Shown: positions 1 to 8,240 of the stretch, one piece after another | Position numbering within the stretch: the stretch's first letter is position 1 | Layout: every line of letters starts with the position of its first letter | From: JAJPXC01 sp964562375 | GTDB taxonomy: Bacteria > Bacteroidota > Bacteroidia > Bacteroidales > Muribaculaceae | NCBI GenBank assembly: GCA_964562375.1 | Contig: CAZLSW010000020.1 | Span: 1 to 49,129 of the forward strand | Reading direction: 5' to 3' | DNA: 49,129 nt | Notes under the pieces: generated by a model | Told to the model about the DNA's origin: nothing | The model's database searches: none | What the model saw: only the letters and a program-made list of their open reading frames with translations | Made by a program: the position numbers and the translations under genes

Positions 1-57
1 TGATGGCTAGGGATTTTTTTAGTTACGCACAAGACGTCATATTTCGGATGGTTACTA
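1..57. other. Window edge, no feature seen
   Basis: AT-rich sequence with a run of seven T. No reading frame crosses the left edge and I see no promoter or RNA signature. Confidence 0.4.
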
Positions 58-356
58 AGCAGGAGGTCGGGCCGCGCCGGCCCGGCAGCATTAAGTGGGA
101 AGTCGGGCCGTGCCGGCCCGACATGCCCTCCTGTCCCGCCGACACGGCGGGACCTCCTACTTGACCGGGCCCCGACATGGCCTCCTGTCCCGCCGGCACG
201 GCGGGGCCTCCTACTTGACCGGGCCCGGCATGGCCTCCTGTCCCGCCGACACGGCGGAACCTCCTACTTAACCGGGAGCCCTGACATGGCTTCCTGTCCC
301 GCCGGCACGGCGGGACTTCCTACTTAGCCAGCACGGCGGGACCTCCTACTTGAAGA
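58..356. repeat. R3 GC-rich palindrome array with ~54-bp tandem units
   Basis: A dense cluster of near-perfect palindromes. One stem type is GTCGGGCCG / CGGCCCGAC with a 3-nt loop, the other GTCCCGCCG / CGGCGGGAC with loop ACA or GCA. From about 117 the array becomes a tandem repeat of roughly 54 bp (CATG landmarks near 122, 176, 229 and 285) followed by a partial unit ending near 354. Each unit carries one CCGCC/GGCGG palindrome flanked by CCTCCTGT and ACCTCCTACTT. No reading frame here looks real. The same palindromes recur at six other places in the window. They lack T-runs, so simple termination is not an obvious role; a REP-like mobile repeat is my inference. Confidence 0.85.
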
Positions 357-441
357 GGATCCCATCAGCTCCATAAGCCCCATAGGCCCCATGTCGTTTT
401 GTTAAATAAAATGATTTTAGGGGGTGGATGGCGGGGAAAGT

Positions 442-472
442 TTTGTGGAGTGGGGAAAAACGCGTATATTTG
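442..472 (+). promoter_or_regulatory. secDF promoter with long leader
   Basis: TTTG at 442-445, a 19-nt spacer and TATATTTG at 465-472 match the Bacteroidota sigma-factor consensus (TTTG, N19-21, TAnnTTTG). Transcription would start near 477, giving a leader of about 210 nt before secDF. The leader contains a possible TTG-started 33-codon ORF beginning near 523 and ending in TAG near 624, which I do not call as a gene. A second TAnnTTTG at 588-595 has no matching upstream element. Confidence 0.7.
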
Positions 473-688
473 CAAGCTGAAAAAATAGCTATGTAAAATA
501 GCGGCCGCGTTTCCACCCATTGATCGGCGCCTTCCCGCGAGGCGTGGGCGATTGGAGGAGCGACGTGGCGGCTTGTGACATTGGAAATACCTTTGGTAGA
601 GAAAAAGAGAAGAAGCCATAGGAAAAGACAGTGGAGCGACATTGGAAAAAATAATTAAATAACTCAATAAACAACATTAACTAAACAC

Positions 689-3601
689 ATGCAAAGCAAA
701 GGAACCCTTGGGAGTATCGTGGCCGGCGTGATCGCGATTTTCTTGGTGCTTGTGTGCCTGTTCTACCTGAGCTTCTCGCTGGTGAGCAACCATTACGAGG
801 GCAAGGCGCAGGCTTACGCGCAGCAAGTAGCCGGGCCCAACGCCTCTCCCGACGCAATCAACAAAGCCTACAAGAGCTACCTCACCGACTCGCTCGGGAA
901 CAAGCCCATTTATCTTGGCTACAATTATTCCGAGATCCAGAAGTGGGGCGTAGGCCTTGGCCTTGACTTGAAGGGCGGTATGAACGTAATCCTTCAGGTG
1001 TCGATGCCCGACATTCTCAAGTCCATGAAAAATGCCGAGACCGACACTGTATTTGATGCCGCTCTCGCCGCAACCGACAAGATCGTGAAATCCCACCAGA
1101 GCGACGACTTTGTGGGCACATTCGTTAAAGAGTATCGTCAACGCGCTCCGCAGGCTGATTACGCCGTGGTATTCCCCAACGTGGTGAAGGCCGGCGCTAA
1201 TGATGCCTCGGTTGCCTCGACCTTGAAGGCCGAGGTGAAGGACCGCGTGAACAACTCGGCCACCAACGTGCTCCGCTCCCGTATCGACGCTTACGGCGTG
1301 GTGTCTCCCAATATCCAGGTGCTTCAGGGCAAGGACGGCCAGATCCTGCTTGAGCTCCCGGGCGTAAAGGAGCATGAGCGCGTGCGCGACCTGTTGCAGC
1401 GTTCGGCCAACCTTGAGTTCTACGAGACTTACAAGAGCTCGGAGATCGCCGCCCAGCTTCAGCAGCTCGACGCCGAGCTCCGCAAGGACACAATCGGCGA
1501 CGGCACTGGCCTGTGGAATCATTTCGCTCAGGTTGACATGCAGGGTTCGCCCGTGATTGGTATGGCTACGCAGACTCAGCAGGACGCTATCAACGCTATC
1601 CTTGCTTCGGCTGCCGCCAAGCGTATCCTTCCGGCCAACTTGAAACTGCTGTGGGAGGTTAAGCCTCAGACGGTGCAGTTCACCGACACTGTTTCGAAGG
1701 CTAAGAAGGACCTTGACCTGTATCGCTTGATCGCGTTGAAGACTAACAACGGCAAGGCCGCTTTGGATGGCTCTTGCGTGATCGCTGCCCGCGCCGACTA
1801 TGAGCAGATGCAGGGCAACGTGGTGTCGATGACGATGAACAGCGAGGGCGCCAAGCAGTGGGCTCGCGTTACCGGCAACAACATTGGTAATTGCGTGGCC
1901 ATCGTGCTTGACAATTATGTATATTCGTTCCCGCGCGTGAACACCGCTATCGAGGGTGGCCGCTCGCAGATCACTGGCGACTTCACCGTTGAGGAGGCTC
2001 AGGACCTCGCCAACGTGCTGAAAAGCGGTAAGATGAACGCCAAGGTGGAGATCATCTCCGACATGGTGATTGGTCCGTCGCTGGGCCAGCAGGCTATCAA
2101 GGCCGGTTTCATCTCGTTCATCGTGGCCCTGGTGCTGTTGATGATTTTCATGATGCTGATTTACGGCGTGATCCCGGGCTTGGTTGCCAACTTCGGTTTG
2201 ATTTGCAACCTGTTCTTCACACTGGGCATTCTGGCGTCGTTCCAGGCGGTGTTGACGCTGTCGGGTATCGCTGGTATCGTGCTTGCCTTGGGTATGGCGG
2301 TTGACGCCAACGTGCTTATCTTCGAGCGCGCCAAGGAGGAGCTTCGTTTGGGCAAGAATGTGCGCCAGGCAGTGGCCGATGGTTACAGCAACGCATTCTC
2401 GGCTATCTTCGACTCCAACTTGACCTCTATCATCACGGGCGTGATCCTGTTGCTTTACGGCACGGGCCCCATCAAGGGCTTCGCCACGACGTTGATCATC
2501 GGTATCATCTGCTCGTTCTTCACGGCTGTTTACTTGAGCCGCATCGTGTTCATCCTTGGGGCTAAGAGCAAGTGGTTCCAGAACCTCACTTTCTCGACTC
2601 CTATCTCCAAGAACATGTTGACCGGCACCAAGATCAACTTCCTTGGCCAGCGCAAGGTGAGCTTCACCGTGTGCGGTATCTTTATCGCCATCGTGATTTG
2701 CTCGCTGTTCGTTCGCGGCATGAACCAGGGTATCGACTTCTCGGGCGGTCGCAACTACGTTGTGAAGTTTGACAAGCCTATCAATACTGTTGACCTGCAG
2801 CAGCGTTTGGCTCCCGAGTTCCCCAACTCGACCGTGTCGGTAATCACCATCGAGAGCTCCGACCAGGTGCGTATCTCTACCAACTATAAGATCAACGATG
2901 ATTCCCAGGACGTTGAGAAGGAGATCGTGGCCAAGTTGTTTGCGGCTCTTCAGCCCGACCTTCGTCCCGGCATGACTCCCGAGGAGTTCTCCACAACCGA
3001 CGAGACGCAGGGTATCCTGCAGTCGCAGAAGGTAGGTCCTACTGTGGCCGACGACATGCGCAACGAGGCTTACATCGCTGTGATCCTGTCGCTGATCGCT
3101 ATGTTCCTCTATATCTTGCTGCGATTCCGTAACGTGGCCTTCTCGGTGGGCGCTCTCGCCGCCGTGGCTTTCACCGCGTTCACGATTATCGGTTTCTACT
3201 CGATATTCTGGGGCGTGTTGCCCTTCGCGATGGAGGTTGACCAGACGTTCATAGCGGCCATCTTGACTGTGATCGGTTACCAGATTAACGATACCGTGGT
3301 GGTATTCGACCGCGTGCGTGAGAACCTGGGCTTGTATCCCAAGCAGAATTTCTACGACACGGTTAACCAGTCGGTAAACGCCACGTTGAGCCGTACGATT
3401 ATCACCTCGGGCTCCACGTTCCTGGTGCTGTTGTGCATCTTCATCCTTGGTGGCGACGCCATCCGCTCGTTCACTTTCGCGATGCTGTTTGGTGTGATCA
3501 CCGGTACGTTGGCAACCATCTATGTGGCTTCGCCGGTGGCTTACCTGATTGATGCCCGTCGCGGCACATCGGCTAAGCGCTCGGCCGCCCTTGCCAAGTA
3601 A
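689..3601 (+). CDS. secDF: Protein translocase subunit SecDF (fused SecD-SecF)
   Basis: Fusion of the two Sec accessory subunits that use the proton motive force to complete export of proteins through SecYEG at the inner membrane. The 970 residues hold an N-terminal membrane anchor, the SecD signature GLDLKGG (about residue 93), a large periplasmic P1 region, five C-terminal SecD membrane segments, then a second unit starting with the SecF signature GIDFSGG (about residue 680), a smaller periplasmic region and five more membrane segments. The SecD motif VDANVLIFER and its SecF counterpart INDTVVVFDR are both intact. The fused form is usual in Bacteroidota. The ATG at 689 leaves a plausible first membrane segment. 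It is a single-gene unit: strong promoter at 442-472, terminator at 3621-3660. Confidence 0.97.
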   Translation: MQSKGTLGSIVAGVIAIFLVLVCLFYLSFSLVSNHYEGKAQAYAQQVAGPNASPDAINKAYKSYLTDSLGNKPIYLGYNYSEIQKWGVGLGLDLKGGMNVILQVSMPDILKSMKNAETDTVFDAALAATDKIVKSHQSDDFVGTFVKEYRQRAPQADYAVVFPNVVKAGANDASVASTLKAEVKDRVNNSATNVLRSRIDAYGVVSPNIQVLQGKDGQILLELPGVKEHERVRDLLQRSANLEFYETYKSSEIAAQLQQLDAELRKDTIGDGTGLWNHFAQVDMQGSPVIGMATQTQQDAINAILASAAAKRILPANLKLLWEVKPQTVQFTDTVSKAKKDLDLYRLIALKTNNGKAALDGSCVIAARADYEQMQGNVVSMTMNSEGAKQWARVTGNNIGNCVAIVLDNYVYSFPRVNTAIEGGRSQITGDFTVEEAQDLANVLKSGKMNAKVEIISDMVIGPSLGQQAIKAGFISFIVALVLLMIFMMLIYGVIPGLVANFGLICNLFFTLGILASFQAVLTLSGIAGIVLALGMAVDANVLIFERAKEELRLGKNVRQAVADGYSNAFSAIFDSNLTSIITGVILLLYGTGPIKGFATTLIIGIICSFFTAVYLSRIVFILGAKSKWFQNLTFSTPISKNMLTGTKINFLGQRKVSFTVCGIFIAIVICSLFVRGMNQGIDFSGGRNYVVKFDKPINTVDLQQRLAPEFPNSTVSVITIESSDQVRISTNYKINDDSQDVEKEIVAKLFAALQPDLRPGMTPEEFSTTDETQGILQSQKVGPTVADDMRNEAYIAVILSLIAMFLYILLRFRNVAFSVGALAAVAFTAFTIIGFYSIFWGVLPFAMEVDQTFIAAILTVIGYQINDTVVVFDRVRENLGLYPKQNFYDTVNQSVNATLSRTIITSGSTFLVLLCIFILGGDAIRSFTFAMLFGVITGTLATIYVASPVAYLIDARRGTSAKRSAALAK

Positions 3602-3620
3602 AATTATAGCGGACTAGATA

Positions 3621-3660
3621 AAATTAGAGCCGTTCCCAGTGGGGATGGCTCTAATTTTTT
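3621..3660 (+). terminator. Intrinsic terminator after secDF
   Basis: Eleven-base-pair stem AAATTAGAGCC (3621-3631) with GGCTCTAATTT (3647-3657), inner CCC/GGG pairing, followed by a T-run to 3660. It sits 20 nt after the secDF stop. Confidence 0.9.
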
Positions 3661-3727
3661 ATGCTCAGGCTTGCAAAATCGGCTAAAAAATGGGTGAAAA
3701 AGACATATTTTTGAGCGAGATATGTAG

Positions 3728-3735
3728 TAATTTTG
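3728..3735 (+). promoter_or_regulatory. -7 element of pldA, leaderless arrangement
   Basis: TAATTTTG matches TAnnTTTG and ends only 4 nt before the ATG at 3740, so transcription would start at or next to the start codon. The upstream TTG is at a short 14-nt spacing, so the -33 element is unclear. Confidence 0.5.
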
Positions 3736-3739
3736 CAAA

Positions 3740-4591
3740 ATGAACCAATCGACAAGAAAAATTGCATTAACGATGCTTCTCGCTCTGTGTATCGTGCTGT
3801 CGCCGATGGCTCAGATAGTGGTGACGGAGCGCCATGAGGCCATCAATGCCGACTCGCTGCGCCGTGCGTTCGACAACAGCCCGTATTTCGGGTTGTACAA
3901 GGATAATTACTTCATATTCGGCACGACGGTGGGACAGAAGCCCACGAGGGAGAATTCCAATGTGAAGTTTCAGATTTCGGTGTCGCAGCGTTTGACCAAG
4001 TCGACGTTGCCGTGGCACACTTACCTCTACCTGTTCTACACTCAAAAATGTTTTTGGAACGTGCTTGAAGAGTCGCTCCCTATGACCGACTTGAATTTCA
4101 ACCCAGGTATCGGCTGGGCCAAGCATTTATTCGTGAAGGACCGCTATATCGGCAAATTGATGCTTGTCGTGGAGCATGAGAGCAACGGTAAGGACGGCGA
4201 CGCGTCGCGCTCGTGGAATCGTATAACGATGGGGGCCAACATCATGATCGACCCTCAATTCATGGTGCATGGCAAGGCTTGGATACCGATAGTCGATGGG
4301 GAGAACAATCGTGATATCCTCGACTATTGCGGCATCTACCAGATAGGCACGTCGGTGATGAGCGCCAACAAGCGTTTCGGTGCGGCTGTGATCCTCACCA
4401 AGCGTCGCGGCTGGAACTTGAATTACAATACGGTAGTGGAGCTGTCGTATCGTTTCTCCAACAACCAGAATCAGTTTTTCTTCGCCCAGTATTACAACGG
4501 CTACGGCGAGGGACTGCTTGATTACAAGCAGTTTCACTCGCAGTTCCGTATAGGCATGGTGATCAAGCCTGAGTTGTTCTCCGATTATTAG
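3740..4591 (+). CDS. pldA: Outer membrane phospholipase A (OMPLA/PldA) homologue
   Basis: Predicted outer-membrane beta-barrel enzyme that hydrolyses phospholipids misplaced in the outer leaflet. The 283 residues begin with a signal peptide ending near SPMAQ (about residues 1-25). The OMPLA active-site block EHESNG is present (about residue 146; His and Ser are the catalytic residues of the family) and is followed by SRSWNR. The C-terminus (YNGYGEGLLDY, then a Phe- and Ile-rich strand) resembles the final barrel strands of the family. The length fits OMPLA (about 270-290). It stands alone between two terminators, so it is probably monocistronic. Known members need dimerisation and calcium; whether this one does cannot be seen. 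Confidence 0.88.
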   Translation: MNQSTRKIALTMLLALCIVLSPMAQIVVTERHEAINADSLRRAFDNSPYFGLYKDNYFIFGTTVGQKPTRENSNVKFQISVSQRLTKSTLPWHTYLYLFYTQKCFWNVLEESLPMTDLNFNPGIGWAKHLFVKDRYIGKLMLVVEHESNGKDGDASRSWNRITMGANIMIDPQFMVHGKAWIPIVDGENNRDILDYCGIYQIGTSVMSANKRFGAAVILTKRRGWNLNYNTVVELSYRFSNNQNQFFFAQYYNGYGEGLLDYKQFHSQFRIGMVIKPELFSDY

Positions 4592-4604
4592 ATCCTGTTC
4601 CACA

Positions 4605-4636
4605 AAAAAGCCCTGCGGGTTGCCGCGGGGCTTTTT
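4605..4636 (+). terminator. Intrinsic terminator after pldA
   Basis: Stem AAAAAGCCCTGCGG (4605-4618) with CCGCGGGGCTTTTT (4623-4636), 14 pairs including one T-G, loop GTTG. The flanking A and T runs make it usable from both strands, so it may also stop minus-strand transcripts from 4932. Confidence 0.9.
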
Positions 4637-4656
4637 CGGGTGCACGAACGCACGAC

Positions 4657-4683
4657 AAATCGAGAGAAGGGGGAGTCGATTCG
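4657..4683. repeat. R5 repeat fragment (TCGA decamers)
   Basis: AAATCGAGAGAA, five bases, then AGTCGATTCG. The same words occur in the 10-bp phased repeats upstream of trmB (38880-38976) and inside mtaB (45701-45740). Confidence 0.5.
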
Positions 4684-4695
4684 TCGGGGTGGGGG

Positions 4696-4932
4696 TTATT
4701 CTTCGGCGTAGCCGAGGATAGTGGGTGATTGGATGTCGACGCCGAATTCGCGGGCGCGTGCAAGGATGGCGCGTGCCAGTTTCGGCTTCAGGTCATCGGG
4801 ACAGTAACGGAAATATGCCTCGGCGGCGCGCACATGTGCGGCGTCGGGCATGGGGAACTCTCGGCGTTCGGGCAATCCAAACACTGAATCGGGAAGTTCT
4901 TTTCTCTCGTCGTAGGAAATTATGTCGCTCAT
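4696..4932 (-). CDS. Small conserved protein, 78 aa (DUF6582-like)
   Basis: Not assigned a function. The protein starts MSDIISYDERKELPDSVFG and carries the pattern LPDSxFGLPxRRxFPMPDxxHVRxAxxYFxYC followed by a short helix with LARAILARAREFGV. That matches small proteins found in phages and many bacteria (DUF6582-like, from memory) in which a histidine-containing loop precedes a helical tail. I chose the ATG at 4932; the longer frame to 5001 adds residues with no family resemblance. It lies downstream of the C10 protease gene on the same strand with a 113-nt gap. Confidence 0.72.
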   Translation of the reverse strand: MSDIISYDERKELPDSVFGLPERREFPMPDAAHVRAAEAYFRYCPDDLKPKLARAILARAREFGVDIQSPTILGYAEE

Positions 4933-5045
4933 AATAATTGAGATTTTGGTGACAAAAAAGGATGATGAGCGCCTTCCGCTGCGTGGGATCGCGCTCATCA
5001 TCTATAACGTAAGGGAAGTGACAAAGGTTCACTACCCATGGAGTA

Positions 5046-7415
5046 TCAATACATCACCTTGACGGCCGTGGTGCCTTGGCGAAGGATGTACACTTGTCCC
5101 TTCTGAGGATTAGCCACGGGCATTCCCTGGAGGTTGAAGTACTGGCCAATGAGGTTGCCCTGGGCGTCGACCTCAAGTGACTCCACGCCCGAATTGTCGA
5201 GTTTGAACCAGATGGCGCTGCGGGAGATGATGGAGTTGAATTTGCCGTTGATTTGTCCGGAGAGTAAGCATCCATAGGCCGTGTTGGCCGCAAGACCCTC
5301 GTAGATTTCAGTACCGAAGTCGAGCACAACGTCGCCGGCAAGCGAGGATATCAGTTGCTCCTGCGACTGGGAGAACACCGTGCTTGCCGAGTTGCATATC
5401 GACAAAGTAACGTAATCGAGCAGGTATCCCGAGGTTACGGGGATGGTGACTTGGATACCTTGATCGGGGGAAATCGTGGGGGCTTTGCTCAGAATCGCGA
5501 AGTTGCTAACAGCGCCAATCTGCTTAAACGTGGGAGTGCCGTAAGCCAAAGATCCGGGATTCTCCTTGACGGTGACGGGGATCTGGGCGATGATGGCGTT
5601 GGACGAACGGATTACCAGATTGTAGTCGCCGGCAGTGGGGTAGGGGGTTGTCGAGGAGCTCTTGAATGAAGTAATAAATGTCATTTCAAGCTCCTCACCT
5701 TGGCAGATGTCGACGGATTGGCTGGTGCCAAAGAATTTGGAGGTAGAGCCAACGGCAAGCGACGGGGTGATGGCACCCAAATACTCCTTCATCGTGGTAG
5801 ATACCTTGACTTTAATTATGGCATTGATGCCGCTGAAGATTTCACCTACCACTTGGAGGTCGGAGCCGATAACGGTGCCGAGGTCGGAGGAGAAGTTGAT
5901 AGCATCACTGGAGCACTCGGCGATCAGGTACTCAGGGCCAGTGATAGCGCAGCGCACGTCGTACCATTGTCCGTCGGTGGAGCTCTTAAATGCCGGGGTG
6001 ACGCGGTAGGTGCCGGATGTTGGGAAGTCGGATGCGCTGCAACGGTAGGTATAATAACCGTAACGGGGTTGCAGGTCGGAAATCGACGAATTTGCGTTCA
6101 CGTAGGATACTTCGTTGTCGGAGGTGTTGACGAGTTTCACTCCCAGGTTGCCGCTCACGGCGCCGCAAGAATAGTTGGTGAACAGGCTTGCGTTGCCCGT
6201 CTCGCCAAATGTGATGTTGCTGCTGCGGGTATATGAGGAGGATTGAACATTCCATTTGCCCAGGCAAGAAATGTTGGGCACCACAGCGGTGGTGGTGGAT
6301 GCGGGGATCAAACCGATGATGGCTGCCAGGCTACCGGTGTAACCGTCGGTAGCGTCGGTGCCACCAATACCTTGCTGCTCGGGGTCAAGGGTGGTCAGGA
6401 GGAAGTACCCGTTGGAGATACCGCTCCATCCCCAGTTGATGTGGAAGAAGTTGTCCTTGTCGTATCCGTCGCATACGAAAGCGTGGCCACCTTCCGAGTT
6501 TTGGCCAGAGAGGTAAACGGCGCGGCCAGCTGCTATCTCGTCGTAAATGAGTTGGTTCCAGTCGGTCAAATAGTAAGTGGTGCGATAGGCCATGTGGGTG
6601 GTGCCACCGTACCCGAAATATTTATAAAAAGCGGGAACAGCGGTCATCGAGACGGCTGCCGAGGCCGATGGGGAGTAGCTCATGTTGATCGACACGCCGC
6701 AGTCGAACATCAGCTGAGCCACTGCGTTTTTCTCCACCGAGGTGGCGTCGGAGGTGTAGGTGTCGAGCATGTTGGACCAGTCGTAGGTGTGGGCCGAGAA
6801 GTCGCTTGAAGTGTTGTATGTGGTGGAGTTTACAGTCCATGAATAAGAGTTAGATCCCACGCCAGTCGGGGGCCAGTTTTGCACCTTCATTACCTGGGCC
6901 ATCGCTGTGGCTGCGCAACCGGTAACCGATGTGCTACCGTTGACAACAGGGCACATGTCGTTGTAGGGGGCGTCCTGATCCCAGAGGGTGGAGCACAGAG
7001 GCTCGATCGAGGGCTCGTCGAGCACGGGGAGCTTGTGGCTAACGGCATTGGGGTTGTTGGCTGCCCAGGCGATTTCGCGGCCGATCTCCTCGAGGTAACC
7101 CTTGAGGGCGAAAGGCATGTTGTCGGGGTCGACCATCCCTTGCTCGCTGTATCCGATGATGGGGGTGACAACGTCGTCGGCGGCGAGCACCATGAAGCCG
7201 TTATTGACGCCTCGGTTGAAAATGTAACAGGTGTTGATGTCGTGCTCCGAGGCCGTGTAGACGAGCTTCATCTGGGCCCCCTGAAGCATCTTGGCCGCGA
7301 TTTGCGACTCGGCCAATCCAGCGGCCTCGAGGGCCTCGGAGGGGGAGAGCTGGCGAGCCAGCGCCGGGCTTGCGGCGAGCGCCAGTGACAGTAGGGTAAG
7401 GTGTACTTTCTTCAT
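5046..7415 (-). CDS. Secreted C10-family (streptopain-like) cysteine protease
   Basis: 789-residue precursor. Residues 1-20 form a signal peptide (MKKVHLTLLSLALAASPALA). A propeptide-like region follows, then the C10 catalytic domain: catalytic Cys167 in SVTGCAATAMAQ and catalytic His311 in EGGHAFVCDGY, then an FHINWGW motif. Residues beyond about 370 form several beta-rich segments of unknown role. The last 30 residues carry a tail (FNLQGMPVANP, GQVYI, ending KVMY) also found on the GH53 enzyme and on the secreted protein at 41124-42800; I infer a sorting or anchoring role. The start at 7415 was chosen over 7469 because it begins a clean signal peptide 46 nt after the predicted transcription start. 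Family members include SpeB and interpain A; the substrate here is unknown. Confidence 0.92.
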   Translation of the reverse strand: MKKVHLTLLSLALAASPALARQLSPSEALEAAGLAESQIAAKMLQGAQMKLVYTASEHDINTCYIFNRGVNNGFMVLAADDVVTPIIGYSEQGMVDPDNMPFALKGYLEEIGREIAWAANNPNAVSHKLPVLDEPSIEPLCSTLWDQDAPYNDMCPVVNGSTSVTGCAATAMAQVMKVQNWPPTGVGSNSYSWTVNSTTYNTSSDFSAHTYDWSNMLDTYTSDATSVEKNAVAQLMFDCGVSINMSYSPSASAAVSMTAVPAFYKYFGYGGTTHMAYRTTYYLTDWNQLIYDEIAAGRAVYLSGQNSEGGHAFVCDGYDKDNFFHINWGWSGISNGYFLLTTLDPEQQGIGGTDATDGYTGSLAAIIGLIPASTTTAVVPNISCLGKWNVQSSSYTRSSNITFGETGNASLFTNYSCGAVSGNLGVKLVNTSDNEVSYVNANSSISDLQPRYGYYTYRCSASDFPTSGTYRVTPAFKSSTDGQWYDVRCAITGPEYLIAECSSDAINFSSDLGTVIGSDLQVVGEIFSGINAIIKVKVSTTMKEYLGAITPSLAVGSTSKFFGTSQSVDICQGEELEMTFITSFKSSSTTPYPTAGDYNLVIRSSNAIIAQIPVTVKENPGSLAYGTPTFKQIGAVSNFAILSKAPTISPDQGIQVTIPVTSGYLLDYVTLSICNSASTVFSQSQEQLISSLAGDVVLDFGTEIYEGLAANTAYGCLLSGQINGKFNSIISRSAIWFKLDNSGVESLEVDAQGNLIGQYFNLQGMPVANPQKGQVYILRQGTTAVKVMY

Positions 7416-7466
7416 GTGTGATATTAAATTTTCGTAAATTCGTGTGGAATGTTGATTATCAGCTTG

Positions 7467-7498
7467 CAAAAATAAGCAAATAGTTGCAAAATCGCAAA
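7467..7498 (-). promoter_or_regulatory. Promoter of the C10 protease
   Basis: On the minus strand TTTG (7498-7495), 20-nt spacer and TATTTTTG (7474-7467). Predicted start near 7462, leader about 46 nt. Confidence 0.65.
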
Positions 7499-7528
7499 AG
7501 GTTGTGCCTTTAAGCCGACATTTTTGCC

Positions 7529-7536
7529 TATCTTCG
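7529..7536 (+). promoter_or_regulatory. Possible -7 element of the lipoprotein gene
   Basis: TATCTTCG, one base from TAnnTTTG, 20 nt before the ATG at 7557. No well-spaced upstream element is visible. Confidence 0.35.
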
Positions 7537-7556
7537 CGTCGAAAATAAAGACAACA

Positions 7557-8129
7557 ATGAAAAAATTAATACTTAGCCTTGCCATTCTTTTGGCATTCGT
7601 CCCGTTCTGGGGCTGCAGCAGCGACGACGACCCGGAAACGATGCTCACTTACAAGGCCACTGTCGACTCGATATGCGTAACCCAGAGCGACGCCGCGGCC
7701 TATATGTTCAAAACATCTTTCACCGTGGCGATGCCCGACGGCTCCAACTCCTCGGGCACTGTGTCATCGGAGAATAGCTATGAGTGGAAACATGCCTTCT
7801 CCTCGAGCCCCGTGGGCCTATCTACCCTTACGATAAAGGTGGAGGCCAATCCGGCGTGCCCCTATACCAGCGATCAGCGAGCCGATTTCCCCGTGACCCT
7901 TGAGCTTGCCACGTGGATTATGAATATACAAAACGGCGGAGGTGTCGCCCTTGGATATGCCGCTCAGGGGGGCACGATAATCAATTATCTACCCATGGAG
8001 GACCAGGATGGCAACTATCTTGGTAGCCAAACCGTTGGCGAGCTTCAACAACGGATGATAGGCACCTACACTTACCATTTCCGCGCCACCCTCAACGATA
8101 TTAAGCTTTACGATATCGAGGCTGAATAA
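7557..8129 (+). CDS. Hypothetical lipoprotein, 190 aa
   Basis: No recognised family. The N-terminus MKKLILSLAILLAFVPFWGC is a lipoprotein signal with Cys at residue 20, followed at once by SSDDD. An acidic run directly after the lipid-bearing Cys is the known surface-export signal of Bacteroidota lipoproteins, so display on the cell surface is likely. The rest looks like a beta-rich single domain with SFTVAMPDGS and a GGGVALGYAAQGGT segment. The start at 7557 is chosen because the 11 residues before it in the frame would spoil the signal peptide. It is divergent from the C10 protease gene. Confidence 0.8.
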   Translation: MKKLILSLAILLAFVPFWGCSSDDDPETMLTYKATVDSICVTQSDAAAYMFKTSFTVAMPDGSNSSGTVSSENSYEWKHAFSSSPVGLSTLTIKVEANPACPYTSDQRADFPVTLELATWIMNIQNGGGVALGYAAQGGTIINYLPMEDQDGNYLGSQTVGELQQRMIGTYTYHFRATLNDIKLYDIEAE

Positions 8130-8208
8130 TCTGAGGCCTATAAGGGGAATATTCGGTGCAGAAAGCGGTATTGAGAGGTCGCGGTATCGCGGTTTCAAAA
8201 AAATTTCG

Positions 8209-8216
8209 TAACTTTG
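8209..8216 (+). promoter_or_regulatory. -7 element of the topoisomerase gene
   Basis: TAACTTTG. Transcription would begin near 8221, making an ATG at 8223 nearly leaderless and the ATG at 8241 preceded by about 20 nt. No clear -33 element. Confidence 0.5.
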
Positions 8217-8240
8217 TGGGAAATGCCTGAAAACCGCGTT

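Noticed and set aside
58..356. CRISPR array
   Set aside because: Units are themselves palindromic and adjacent with no distinct spacers, and no cas gene is nearby.
346..677. Minus-strand frames upstream of secDF
   Set aside because: They start inside GC-rich repeats, have no homology and are antisense to the secDF leader.
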